A stretch of 64,000 nt of DNA from the NCBI GenBank assembly GCA_018003515.1, contig JAGNDO010000004.1, positions 62,001-126,000 of the forward strand. Reading direction: 5' to 3'. This document shows positions 25,911-34,328 of this stretch, piece by piece; within the stretch, counting starts at the first letter, position 1, and every line of letters starts with the position of its first letter. Position numbers and translations under genes: made by a program. A model generated the notes under the pieces. The model had not been told where the DNA came from and made no database searches. It worked only from the letters and a program-made list of their open reading frames with translations. The DNA comes from Caldilineaceae bacterium. Its GTDB lineage: Bacteria > Chloroflexota > Anaerolineae > Caldilineales > Caldilineaceae.

Positions 25911-26014
25911 CCTAACCCCACCCTAACCCTCCCCAGATTGGGGAGGGGACCGGGGAGCCGATTTACGACTCCCCGGCCCCTCCCCCAAACTGGGGGAGGC
26001 TGGGAGGGGGTTTT
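25911..26014. repeat. CTCCCCC-AATCTG-GGGGGAG repeat family, copy 4
   Basis: Starts CTAACCCCACCCTAACCC two bases after the glpK stop, contains CTCCCCAGATTGGGGAGGGG, the centre hairpin CCGGGGAG...CTCCCCGG, CTCCCCCAAACTGGGGGAG and a GCTGGGAGGGGG TTTTT tail, so it could also end the glpK transcript. Confidence 0.92.
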
Positions 26015-26050
26015 TGTAGTCGCAAACCCATCACCGAAAAGAGAACCCAC

Positions 26051-26251
26051 ATGACCCACCCAACCACCCCCCTGACCTGTCTGAACTGTGGCCGACCGGA
26101 GACCCTCATCCCCCTGGTTTCCCTGCGCTTCAAGGGCCAATCGGCCTGGATTTGCTCCCAATGCCTGCCCACCCTGATCCACAAACCCCAACAACTGGCC
26201 GACAAAATGGTCGGCGCAGAACAATTCGGCGCGGCAGATCACGACGACTGA
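26051..26251 (+). CDS. Small zinc-ribbon-like protein (two CxxC)
   Basis: 66 residues with CLNC (Cys10, Cys13) and CSQC (Cys35, Cys38), a compact two-knuckle metal site, and an acidic C-terminus. It sits between glpK and glpA in the same direction, with a weak AAGAGAA site. I do not recognise a family. It could be a small regulator or adaptor of the glycerol genes, but that is only position. Confidence 0.6.
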   Translation: MTHPTTPLTCLNCGRPETLIPLVSLRFKGQSAWICSQCLPTLIHKPQQLADKMVGAEQFGAADHDD

Positions 26252-26253
26252 GA

Positions 26254-26351
26254 AGAAATAGAACACGGATTGGACGGATAAAACGGATTTTCACGGATCA
26301 AAAAAAGATCCGTGAAAATCCGTCAAATCCGTCCAATCCGTGGCCTATTTC
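26254..26351. repeat. ATCCGTCC tandem-arm palindrome
   Basis: Outer arms GAAATAG / CTATTTC, then ACACGGATTGGACGG with CGTCCAATCCGTGG, then GATTTTCACGGATC with GATCCGTGAAAATC around an A-rich loop; one of the longest near-perfect hairpins in the window. It fills the spacer before glpA. Confidence 0.92.
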
Positions 26352-26394
26352 TTATCTTCCATAAATCAGCCGCAAATCGCAGCGAGGCAGTCTG

Positions 26395-28161
26395 ATGAAG
26401 AAAATCCAAACTGAAATCCTGGTCATCGGCGGCGGGGCGACGGGCACGGGGATTGCCTGGGACGCGGCCCTGCGCGGCTACCAGGTGGTCCTGGTCGAGC
26501 GCCGGGACCTGACCCACGGCACCACGGGACGCTACCACGGTCTGCTCCACAGCGGCGGACGCTACGTGGTCAAGGACCCCCAGAGCGCGGTGGAGTGTAT
26601 CGCCGAGAACCGCACCCTGCGCAAGACCCACGCCCATTGCATCGAGGACACAGGCGGCTTCTTCGTCGTCACCCCGGAGGATGTGGGGGCGTACCCGGAC
26701 CAATTTGTGGCCGCCTGCGCGGCCACGGGCGTGCCCTGCAACGAGATCAGCGTCAAGGAGGCCCTGCATCGGGAACCCCTGCTCAATCCCCGCATCAGCC
26801 GGGTCTTTGAGGTGCCCGACGGCGCGGCGGATAGCTTCCTGGCCACCCACGCCACGGCCCAGGCCGCCCGCATGGCCGGCGCGCAGATCCTCACCTATCA
26901 CGAAGTCCAGGATCTGATCATGGCCGGGGGCGAGGGGGATAAACGGGTCATCGGCGCACGCGTGCGAGACGCTGCCCTGGGCGAGGATGTGGCGATCCAC
27001 GCCCAACTGGTGATCAGCGCCACCGGGGCCTGGGCCAACGCCGTAGCCCACATGGCGGGCATCGACCTCAGCGTGATCCCTGGCAAGGGCACTATGGTAG
27101 CCATGAACCACCGCATGTTGAATACGGTGATCAACCGCTGCAAAATGCCCGACGATGGGGACATCATCGTGCCCATCCACACAGTGGCGGTGATCGGCAC
27201 CACAGATCAGCGAGTGGCCGACCCGGAGAATCTGCGCATCGATTCCTGGGAAGTCCAGTTCATGCTGGAAGAGGGGGACAAGATGATCCCCGGCATCAGC
27301 AAGGCCAGGGTGGTGCGGGCCTGGGCCGGGGTGCGCCCCCTTTATCAAGAGGACTACGCCGGAGATAGCCGGGACGCCACCCGCCAGTTCGCCCTCCTGG
27401 ACCACAAGGCTCGACATAACGTGCCTGGACTGCTCACCATCACCGGGGGCAAGTGGACCACCTTCCGCCTCATGGCCGAGAAGACCGTGGATTTGGCCGC
27501 GGAACATTTGGGGGCGCGCAAACCCTGCATCACCGCCCACACCCCGGTCCCCGGCGCGGACCAAGGGCCGTATTGGCTGGGCCATCGCCTCCACGAGGTC
27601 GAGGAGACCCACGCCCAGGGCCAACTGGTCTGCGAGTGCGAATTGGTGACCCGGGCCATGCTGGAAAACGCCGCCCGCCAGAACCCCACCCTCACTCTGG
27701 ACGACCTGCGCCGGGACGTGCGCCTGGGCATGGGGCCGTGTCAGGGTGGCTTCTGCACCTACCGGGCCGTGGGCATTCTGCACGAGATCGACCACGCCGA
27801 CACCTCCGCAGCCCAGGAGTTCGCCGAACATGGATCCGCCTGGGACGTGGCCACGATGCAATCGCCCAAATTGAGTCTGGCCGACGCCCGCCCGTCTTTG
27901 ATCCCAAAAGCGCCAAACGAAGACCGGGCCGAAGTTTTTAATCCAAATTTGCTGCTACGAGACTTTTTGCAGGAGCGCTGGAAGGGTGTCTCGCCGATTT
28001 TGTGGGGCCAGCAACTGAAACAGGAGCGGCTGGACGAGCTGATCTACCTCACGACCATGAATGTGGACCACCTGCCCAACGCCGACCTGTCCAGCCCGGT
28101 CACCGACTTTTACAACTTTGACGCCACCCCCAACGACAAGCTGGAGGTGCCCCATGACTGA
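26395..28161 (+). CDS. glpA: Anaerobic glycerol-3-phosphate dehydrogenase, subunit A
   Basis: 588 residues (Escherichia coli GlpA is 542). FAD-binding N-terminus IEILVIGGGATGTGIAWDAALRGY pattern, the DAO-type core (GTTGRYHGLLHSGGRY, TGAWANAVAHMAGI, TGGKWTTFRLMAEKTVD) and a C-terminal BFD-like [2Fe-2S] domain with CECELVTRAML and GPCQGGFCTYRAVG. It oxidises glycerol 3-phosphate to dihydroxyacetone phosphate and passes electrons to GlpB/GlpC and the quinone pool. GlpB starts inside its last codons (8-base overlap). Confidence 0.95.
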   Translation: MKKIQTEILVIGGGATGTGIAWDAALRGYQVVLVERRDLTHGTTGRYHGLLHSGGRYVVKDPQSAVECIAENRTLRKTHAHCIEDTGGFFVVTPEDVGAYPDQFVAACAATGVPCNEISVKEALHREPLLNPRISRVFEVPDGAADSFLATHATAQAARMAGAQILTYHEVQDLIMAGGEGDKRVIGARVRDAALGEDVAIHAQLVISATGAWANAVAHMAGIDLSVIPGKGTMVAMNHRMLNTVINRCKMPDDGDIIVPIHTVAVIGTTDQRVADPENLRIDSWEVQFMLEEGDKMIPGISKARVVRAWAGVRPLYQEDYAGDSRDATRQFALLDHKARHNVPGLLTITGGKWTTFRLMAEKTVDLAAEHLGARKPCITAHTPVPGADQGPYWLGHRLHEVEETHAQGQLVCECELVTRAMLENAARQNPTLTLDDLRRDVRLGMGPCQGGFCTYRAVGILHEIDHADTSAAQEFAEHGSAWDVATMQSPKLSLADARPSLIPKAPNEDRAEVFNPNLLLRDFLQERWKGVSPILWGQQLKQERLDELIYLTTMNVDHLPNADLSSPVTDFYNFDATPNDKLEVPHD

Positions 28162-29416
28162 TCTCCTCGTGATTGGGGCGGGCCTCAGCGGGTTGATGGC
28201 CGCCTACACCGCGGCCCAAGCGGGGCAAAAAGTCACCGTGATCGCCAAGGGCTTGGGGGCCATCCACTGGACCCCCGCCACCGTGGACCTCTTCGGCTAC
28301 GCCCCGGATCGGTCGCCCATCCCCCGCCCCCTGGACTTCATCGACCGGCTCGGCGACGACCATCCAGCCCACCCCTACGCGCTTTTGGGTGAAAAAAGGG
28401 TGGCAGCTGCGGTGGCGACTTTTCAGACGTTGAGCGAACAGATCGGCTTGCCATACGGGGGCGCGGCCACCTCCGGGAACAATCTGCTCCTCCCGTCCCC
28501 CGCCGGCGCGGCGCGACCAACCTTCCTGGCTCCCCAAGCCCAGGCCAACGGCGACCTCAGCCGCCCGGAGCCTATGCTCATCGTCGGTTTCGAGGGGCTG
28601 CGGGACTTCTATCCCCACCTGATCGCCGAAAATCTGCGCGCCCAGGGCTACACCGCCCGATCCGTCCTGCTTCCCTTCGCCCTCCTCACCGATCGCCACG
28701 ACAGCAACAGCGTGCAACAGGCCCGAGGGCTGGAAGAGCCAAAACGGCTGGCCGCCCTGGCCCAAGCCCTCAAAAAAGCCGTCCACCCCGGCGAGCGCAT
28801 CGGGATGCCCGCCATCTTGGGCCTGGACCATCACGCCCAAGTCCTGGCCGACCTGCAAAGCCAGACCGGGGCCACCCTTTTCGAGATCCCCACCCTCCCC
28901 CCCAGCGTGCCGGGGATGCGGCTCTTCGCCGCCCTGCGCCGCAAGTTGAGCGAAATGGGCGTCTCGGTCTATCCCAACATGACCGTGATTGACTTCAAAG
29001 CCAACAACGGCGTCATCGAATGGGTGGCCTCCGAGACCAGCGGTCGGCCCCTCAAGCATCGGGCCGCGGCCTACCTTTTGGCCACCGGCGGCATCCTGGG
29101 CGGCGGCTTCAACAGCGACCACACCGGCCGGGCCTGGGAAGTGGTCTTCGACCTGCCGCTGACCATCCCCCAACAGCGCAGCGCCTGGTTCGCCCCCCAA
29201 TTTCTGAGCCCAACCGGCCACCCGGTCTTCAACGGCGGCGTCACCGTGAACCGCAACTTCCAGCCCACGGGCGAAGGCGGCCAGCCTGTCTACGCCAACC
29301 TGTGGGCCGCGGGCAACCTGCTCGCCGACAACGACGCCATCCTGCAACGCAGTTTGGAAGGCATCGCCATCACCACCGGCGTGGCCGCGGCCCAAGCCAT
29401 TACCCACCCCGCGTAG
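28154..29416 (+). CDS. glpB: Anaerobic glycerol-3-phosphate dehydrogenase, subunit B
   Basis: 420 residues, same size as in enterobacteria. N-terminal Rossmann FAD/FMN motif LLVIGAGLSGLMAAYTAAQAG and the GlpB pattern KGLGAIHWTPATVDLFGY, VGFEGLRDFYPHLIAENL and LLATGGILGGGF. It relays electrons in the GlpABC complex. ATG 28154 overlaps glpA and has GGAGGTGCC directly upstream, fixing the start. The TAG stop forms the first bases of a small palindrome. Confidence 0.95.
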   Translation: MTDLLVIGAGLSGLMAAYTAAQAGQKVTVIAKGLGAIHWTPATVDLFGYAPDRSPIPRPLDFIDRLGDDHPAHPYALLGEKRVAAAVATFQTLSEQIGLPYGGAATSGNNLLLPSPAGAARPTFLAPQAQANGDLSRPEPMLIVGFEGLRDFYPHLIAENLRAQGYTARSVLLPFALLTDRHDSNSVQQARGLEEPKRLAALAQALKKAVHPGERIGMPAILGLDHHAQVLADLQSQTGATLFEIPTLPPSVPGMRLFAALRRKLSEMGVSVYPNMTVIDFKANNGVIEWVASETSGRPLKHRAAAYLLATGGILGGGFNSDHTGRAWEVVFDLPLTIPQQRSAWFAPQFLSPTGHPVFNGGVTVNRNFQPTGEGGQPVYANLWAAGNLLADNDAILQRSLEGIAITTGVAAAQAITHPA

Positions 29417-29443
29417 GGACAGGTTTCAAACCTGTCCCTACGT
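29413..29443. repeat. Hairpin GTAGGGACAGGTTT at the glpB stop codon
   Basis: GTAGGGACAGGTTT faces AAACCTGTCCCTAC with a 2-3 base loop. The arm contains the glpB TAG stop. A related ACAGGTCTGAAACCTGT hairpin is at 58749. Confidence 0.88.
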
Positions 29444-29463
29444 TGAACGAGAGGCATCATTTT

Positions 29464-30732
29464 ATGCACACAACATCCTGGGAATCCGTCGGCCTGAGCC
29501 TGGACGAATGCATTAAGTGCAATATCTGCACCAGCTATTGTCCCGTGGCCGCGGTGACGGACAAATTTCCTGGCCCCAAATATGTCGGTCCCCAGGCCCA
29601 GCGCTTTCGGGAGGCGGGCCAGCCCACCACCCCGGACCACGCCGTGGACTACTGCTCCGGCTGCCGGGTCTGCAACGAAGTCTGCCCGGCGGGGGTGAAG
29701 ATCACGGAGATCAACACCCGGGCCCGGGCGGCCATGGCCGCGGAGAACGGCATCCCCCTGCGCAACCGGCTTTTGGGCCGCAGCGATCTCTTGGGCATGG
29801 CGGGCAGCTTGGCCCCCAAATTGGCCAACTTCGGGCTGCAAAACCCGGTCAGCCGCTTTCTGGCTGACAAGGTCATGGGTATCTCCAAGGGTGCCCAGTT
29901 GCCCACGTGGAGCACGGAGGGCACCTTTGCCCGCTGGCTCAAACGCACGGCCGGTCAGCGGCTCAAATCGGACAAAAAGCTGGTCTACTATCACGGCTGT
30001 TCCACCATGTATTACGAGCCGTTTATTGGCAAGGCGGCTATGGCTGTCTTCGAGCACAACGGCTACGAGGTGATTGTGCCGGAACAGGGCTGTTGCGGAT
30101 TGCCCCTGCTCAACAACGCCGAATTCCCCGCGGCCAAGAGCTATCACGAGCGCAATCTGCGTTGGCTTGGCCCCTATGTGGAGAAGGGCTACGAGATCGT
30201 GGGCACCAGCACAAGCTGCACCCTCACCCTGAAGGAAGAGGCCCCGGAGATGTTGGACATGCACAGCGCCGAGGCCCACGCCCTCAAAATGGCGGTCTGG
30301 GACATCTTTGAATGGCTGCGGGAGCGGCGTGACGAGGGGACGCTGCGCACAGACTTTCAGCCCGTGGAGATGGTGCTACCCTACCATGCGCCCTGCCAAT
30401 ACCGGGCGCACCGCCTGGGCAACCCGGCTTTGGAGATCATGCAACTCATCCCCGGCCTGGATGTGCGGGAGAGCCACGCCGCCTGCTGCGGCGGTGCCGG
30501 CACCTATGTGTACAAAAAGGAAAAATACCAGATCGCCATGGACGTGGGCAAAGAACTCTTCGACTTCGTGGCCGACCAGGGCGACGACGTCACCATGACC
30601 GCCTGCACCTCCGAGACTTGCCGCTGGCACATCGAGACCGGCACCGACCTGCCCAGCCGCCACCCCATCGAAGTCCTGGCCGCGGCCTATGGGCTGTATG
30701 ATCTGGTCGAGCGCAAGTTGATCAACGAATAG
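29464..30732 (+). CDS. glpC: Anaerobic glycerol-3-phosphate dehydrogenase, subunit C
   Basis: 422 residues. Two [4Fe-4S] ferredoxin motifs near the N-terminus (CIKCNICTSYCP and CSGCRVCNEVCP) and two C-terminal CCG domains (QGCCGLPLLNNAEFPAAK and AACCGGAGTYVYKKEKY), the HdrB-like pattern of GlpC. It anchors the complex to the membrane and hands electrons to quinone. An AACGAGAGG site precedes ATG 29464. Presence of GlpABC rather than aerobic GlpD suggests anaerobic or fumarate/nitrate-type respiration. Confidence 0.95.
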   Translation: MHTTSWESVGLSLDECIKCNICTSYCPVAAVTDKFPGPKYVGPQAQRFREAGQPTTPDHAVDYCSGCRVCNEVCPAGVKITEINTRARAAMAAENGIPLRNRLLGRSDLLGMAGSLAPKLANFGLQNPVSRFLADKVMGISKGAQLPTWSTEGTFARWLKRTAGQRLKSDKKLVYYHGCSTMYYEPFIGKAAMAVFEHNGYEVIVPEQGCCGLPLLNNAEFPAAKSYHERNLRWLGPYVEKGYEIVGTSTSCTLTLKEEAPEMLDMHSAEAHALKMAVWDIFEWLRERRDEGTLRTDFQPVEMVLPYHAPCQYRAHRLGNPALEIMQLIPGLDVRESHAACCGGAGTYVYKKEKYQIAMDVGKELFDFVADQGDDVTMTACTSETCRWHIETGTDLPSRHPIEVLAAAYGLYDLVERKLINE

Positions 30733-30736
30733 GGTC

Positions 30737-30825
30737 AAAACGATCCACGAATCTACACGAATCGCCACGAATCTTTTCATTTTGATTCGTGTAGATTTGT
30801 GAAGATTCGTGGATCGTTTCTTTTT
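30737..30825. repeat. CACGAATC tandem-arm palindrome between convergent glpC and dinB
   Basis: AAACGATCCACGAATCTACACG faces its complement ending GGATCGTTT, with a T-run (CTTTTT) after it on the plus strand and A-run on the minus; it may end both transcripts. Confidence 0.92.
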
Positions 30826-32062
30826 ACCCCTCATCCGTGGGCATGGAACTGGCCCGATGCACGCTGTCCGGGCCGAAGCGGGCCCAGAGTTGGTGGATGG
30901 TTTCTCGCAGGCGCAGATCCTTTTCGGTCTCCGGCTTGAGGTCGAAGAGGCTGAGTTGCTGGGGCTGGTCCGCAAAGCCGGAGACGCCCACGCCGATCAG
31001 CCGCACGGCCTGGCCCGGCGGACGCACATCCGCCAACAATTTGCGGGCCGTGGCGGTGATGGTCTCCGCATCATCCGTGGGCCGGGCCAAGGTGACTTGG
31101 CGGGAGAGGGTGGTGAAGTCGGGCCAGCGGATCTTGAGCTTGATGGTGGTGCCCTGTAAGCCGTTGCGCCCCAACTGCCGCGCCACATCCCCGGCCAGGT
31201 GGACCAGGGTTTCGTCCAGCCGGGCGGCGTCCGTCTCGTCCTGGCTGAAGGTGGTCTCCCTGCTGACCGATTTGGTCTCATATTCGGTGACGATGGGCCG
31301 GTCGTCGATCCCCTTGGCGTGACGGGCCAACGCCTCCCCATGTTTGCCAAAGCGCCGGGCCAGGTCCGCCTCGTCCCAGGCGGCGATGTCGCCAATGGTG
31401 TGCATGCCCAGCTCGGCCAGCCGTTCCCCAGTTTTTGGACCGACGCCCCACAACGCACGGCTGGGCAAGGGGGCCAGGAAGGCGGCCTCCATCCCGGTTG
31501 GCACCACGGTGACGGAGTTGGGCGGGGTCAACGGTTCCTGGGGCGTCCCGGTTGGAGCGGTGGACTGGCGCAGCTTGTAGGCCGCCTTGTGCCGCTCTTT
31601 GCCCACATCCGTGGCGATTTTGGCTACCAATTTATTGCTCGCCACCCCTACGGAGCAGGGCAGAAGAAGTTCGCCGAGGATGGTTGCCTGAAGCTGCCGG
31701 GCCAACTCTTCCCCCGATTCTGGCCGGGCCGTCACGTCCAAAAATGCCTCATCGATGGAGATCTGCTCCACCAACGGGGTGAGGGCGTGCAGCCGCGCCA
31801 TTACCGCCCGTGACCCCCGGTGATAGAGGTCGAAGTGATGGTCCACGATCAGCAGAGTGGGGCACAGCTTCAACGCCTGGCTCATGGGCATGGCCGAATG
31901 CACCCCCGCCGCCCTGGCCGGATACGAACACGACGCCACCACCCCCCGCCCCTCCGGCGTCCCCCCCACGGCAAACGCCTTCCCGCGCAGGGATGGGTCC
32001 CGCAGCATTTCTACGGAACAGAAAAAGGCATCTAAATCCAGGTGAATGATATTGCGGTTCAT
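30824..32062 (-). CDS. dinB: DNA polymerase IV (Y-family)
   Basis: 412 residues. Catalytic acidic residues in IIHLDLDAFFCSVE (Asp9) and QISIDEAFLDV, steric gate region, helix-hairpin-helix thumb (LWGVGPKTGERLAELGMHTIGDIAA) and little-finger domain with SVSRETTFSQDE. A C-terminal QQLSLFD motif is the beta-clamp binding site. Copies damaged DNA with low fidelity. ATG 32062 is taken as the start; the seven upstream residues (MPFAIRP) are translation of the GAATGGC array. Confidence 0.96.
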   Translation of the reverse strand: MNRNIIHLDLDAFFCSVEMLRDPSLRGKAFAVGGTPEGRGVVASCSYPARAAGVHSAMPMSQALKLCPTLLIVDHHFDLYHRGSRAVMARLHALTPLVEQISIDEAFLDVTARPESGEELARQLQATILGELLLPCSVGVASNKLVAKIATDVGKERHKAAYKLRQSTAPTGTPQEPLTPPNSVTVVPTGMEAAFLAPLPSRALWGVGPKTGERLAELGMHTIGDIAAWDEADLARRFGKHGEALARHAKGIDDRPIVTEYETKSVSRETTFSQDETDAARLDETLVHLAGDVARQLGRNGLQGTTIKLKIRWPDFTTLSRQVTLARPTDDAETITATARKLLADVRPPGQAVRLIGVGVSGFADQPQQLSLFDLKPETEKDLRLRETIHQLWARFGPDSVHRASSMPTDEG

Positions 32063-32330
32063 TGGGCGAATGGCGAATGGCAAATGGCAAATGGCGAATG
32101 GCCGAGACTAGCGCAGGTTGAGTAGCCGCCGTCGAGATCTCCGCTGACCATTCACGAACTCGGCGGCGTATCGAAACCGCAGCGGGTTGACCAAATGGCG
32201 AATGGCGAATGGCGAATGGCGAATGGCGAGCGCAGGTTGAGTAGCCGCCGCCGAGATCTCCGCTGACCATTCACGAACTCGGCGGCGTATCGAAACCGCA
32301 GCGGGTCAACCCGCTGCGGTTTCGATACGG
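32063..32330. repeat. GAATGGC/AAATGGC arrays with a duplicated 76-bp unit and hairpin
   Basis: Two GAATGGCGAATGGCAAATGG arrays (32064-32101 and 32193-32228) each lead into a copy of a 76-bp unit (32111-32186 and 32230-32305, one mismatch; begins GCGCAGGTTGAGTAGCCGCC). The second copy ends in a hairpin CGAAACCGCAGCGGGT with its complement (32290-32327). The remaining spacer up to 32519 shows no gene. Confidence 0.9.
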
Positions 32331-32519
32331 CCTGGACTCCGAGAATCTTGCACCTGTCTGGTCTACCCGGCCTACTCAACCTACGTTGGCTTTGCGGTCT
32401 ATCGATTATAGCACGTCCCCCGGCAGATTGATCCCCAGGGTTCCCCAATGTTATACTGGCACAGCGAATCGCATCTCGCCATTCGCCCATTTGCCATTCG
32501 TTTCAGGAGTACTCATCCT

Positions 32520-33203
32520 TTGGCCACCACCCGTCAAGTTTCAGTCTTTGATATCATCGGCCCCATCATGGTCGGGCCATCCAGTTCCCATACCGCCGGC
32601 GCGGTGAGATTGGGGCGCATCGCCCGCACCATTTTGGGCGTGCAGCCCGATGACGCCCTGATCGAACTCCACGGCTCCTTTGCCCAGACCGGCCAGGGCC
32701 ACGGCACCCACAAGGCCGTGGTCGCCGGCCTGCTGGACATGCCCGCGGACGATGACCGCATCCCCCACAGCTTTGCCGTGGCCGCCCAGATGGGCCTGAC
32801 CTTCCGCTTTGAAGTGGTGGATCTGGGCGAGGACGTCCACCCCAACACGGCCCGACTTACCCTCAGCGCTGGGAATCGCACGGCACGGGTCACCGGCGCG
32901 TCCGTGGGCGGGGGGATGGTCAAGATCACCAACATTCAGGGCTACGAAGTGGACTTCGGCGGCGAGTACGACACCCTGCTGGTGATCGCCGAGGACCGCA
33001 AGGGCACGGTCAACGCAGTGACCGGCTGGCTGCTGGCCCGCAACATCAACGTGGCCTATCTGCAAGTGGGCCGACGCAAACGGGGCGGCCAAGCCCTCAT
33101 GATCGTCGAGGTGGATGACCCCATCCCGGCCCACTTCCTGGAAGATCTGAAAGACTACTCCTGGGTCGAATGGGTGCGCGTCGTGCCGAAGATTGAAATG
33201 TAG
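32520..33203 (+). CDS. sdaAB: L-serine dehydratase, iron-sulfur dependent, beta subunit
   Basis: 227 residues from TTG 32520, with AGGAG 11 bases upstream. Pattern SVFDIIGPIMVGPSSSHTAGAVRLGRIAR and FAQTGQGHGTHKAVVAGLLDMPADDDRIPHS is diagnostic for the beta subunit; the C-terminal 75 residues form an ACT domain (DTLLVIAEDRKGTVNAVTGWLLARNINVAYLQVGRR). Together with the alpha subunit it deaminates serine to pyruvate and ammonia. The window has the two-subunit (Bacillus-type) form. Confidence 0.95.
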   Translation: MATTRQVSVFDIIGPIMVGPSSSHTAGAVRLGRIARTILGVQPDDALIELHGSFAQTGQGHGTHKAVVAGLLDMPADDDRIPHSFAVAAQMGLTFRFEVVDLGEDVHPNTARLTLSAGNRTARVTGASVGGGMVKITNIQGYEVDFGGEYDTLLVIAEDRKGTVNAVTGWLLARNINVAYLQVGRRKRGGQALMIVEVDDPIPAHFLEDLKDYSWVEWVRVVPKIEM

Positions 33204-33262
33204 CGAGGGGCGAAAACGTTGATTGGTTGATTTGCCCTCTGGACCCGATCGGTACAACATCA

Positions 33263-33336
33263 TTTTTGCCTTTTGCCTTTTGCCTTTTGCCTTTTGCCTT
33301 TTGCCTTTTGCCTTTTGCCCTTTGCCGTCCCCCCCT
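33263..33336 (+). repeat. TTTTGCC tandem array (about ten units)
   Basis: A near-perfect TTTTGCC run between sdaAB and sdaAA, one strand only. It is the complement of the GGCAAAA array at 3917. With no second arm it cannot form a hairpin; slippage would change the distance between the two subunits' genes. Confidence 0.92.
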
Positions 33337-33354
33337 TTTGAATAGGAAATGCTG

Positions 33355-34236
33355 ATGTTTGAATCAATCGCCGAAATGGTCCACTTGGCCGAGAGCCAGA
33401 GCCTGCCCCTGAGCGAAGTTGTGCAGCGGGCAGAGACGGAGATGGGTGGGGCGGATCGTCCCACGATGCGCGCCCGCATGGCCCGGCGGTTGGAGGTCAT
33501 GCGCCACGCCACGGAGAAGGGGGTGGCCGAGCCGGTGCGCTCCCTCAGCGGCATCAGCGGAGGTAGCGCGTTCAAGCTGTGGAATTGGCTGGAGGATGGT
33601 CATCAGCCCATCACCGGGCCGATTTTGAGCCGGGCGATTGCAAGAGCAATGGCGGTCAACGAGGTCAACGCGGGGATGGGTTGCATTGTGGCCACGCCCA
33701 CGGCGGGGTCCGCGGGCATTTTGCCCGGCGTGTTGTTGACCCTGCAAGAAAGCTACAATTTCACCGACGACCAACTCGTGGACGCCCTCTTCACCGCCGC
33801 CGGGATTGGCTCGGTGGTCGTCGCCCGGGCCTCGGTCTCCGGCGCGGCGGGGGGATGCCAGGCGGAGACGGGCAGCGCCGCGGCAATGGCTGCCGGGGCA
33901 GTGGTGGAGTTATTGGGCGGCACGCCCCATCAGTCCGCCCACGCCGTGGCCATCACCTTCAAGAACATGCTGGGCCTGGTCTGCGACCCCGTGGCCGGGC
34001 TGGTGGAAATCCCCTGCGTCAAGCGCAACGCCGCCGGTGCCGCCCAATGCTTCATTGCCGTGGACCTGGCCCTGGCCGGGGTCGAAAGCGCCATCCCCGC
34101 AGACGAAGTGATCGACGCTATGGCTTCCATCGGTAAGCGCATGGACGACCGCTTCAAAGAGACCGCTCAGGGCGGGCTGGCCGTCACGCCCACGGGACGA
34201 CGGTTGGCGAAGATCGTTTTAGAAATGCACAACTGA
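33355..34236 (+). CDS. sdaAA: L-serine dehydratase, iron-sulfur dependent, alpha subunit
   Basis: 293 residues from ATG 33355 (AGGA 7 bases upstream; an ATG six bases earlier is too close to it). Pattern VNEVNAGMGCIVATPTAGSAGILPGVLL, SVSGAAGGCQAETGSAAAMAAGA, MLGLVCDPVAGLVEIPCVKRNA supplies the Cys ligands of the oxygen-labile [4Fe-4S] cluster. Catalytic half of serine dehydratase, partner of the preceding gene. Oxygen lability agrees with the anaerobic GlpABC nearby. Confidence 0.95.
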   Translation: MFESIAEMVHLAESQSLPLSEVVQRAETEMGGADRPTMRARMARRLEVMRHATEKGVAEPVRSLSGISGGSAFKLWNWLEDGHQPITGPILSRAIARAMAVNEVNAGMGCIVATPTAGSAGILPGVLLTLQESYNFTDDQLVDALFTAAGIGSVVVARASVSGAAGGCQAETGSAAAMAAGAVVELLGGTPHQSAHAVAITFKNMLGLVCDPVAGLVEIPCVKRNAAGAAQCFIAVDLALAGVESAIPADEVIDAMASIGKRMDDRFKETAQGGLAVTPTGRRLAKIVLEMHN

Positions 34237-34328
34237 TCAATGCCCAATTGACAATGCACAATGGATTGTGTCAAGCGCGACCCATTTTCAATTCTCCATT
34301 TTCAATTCTCAATTAGCAAGGAGTTCTC

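Noticed and set aside
26323-27861. 512-codon minus-strand frame over glpA
   Set aside because: Shadow of glpA; composition rich in His/Gly/Val without motifs.
32063-32330. CRISPR array
   Set aside because: Units are 6-8 bp or a single 76-bp duplication, with no regular spacers, and no cas genes in the window.
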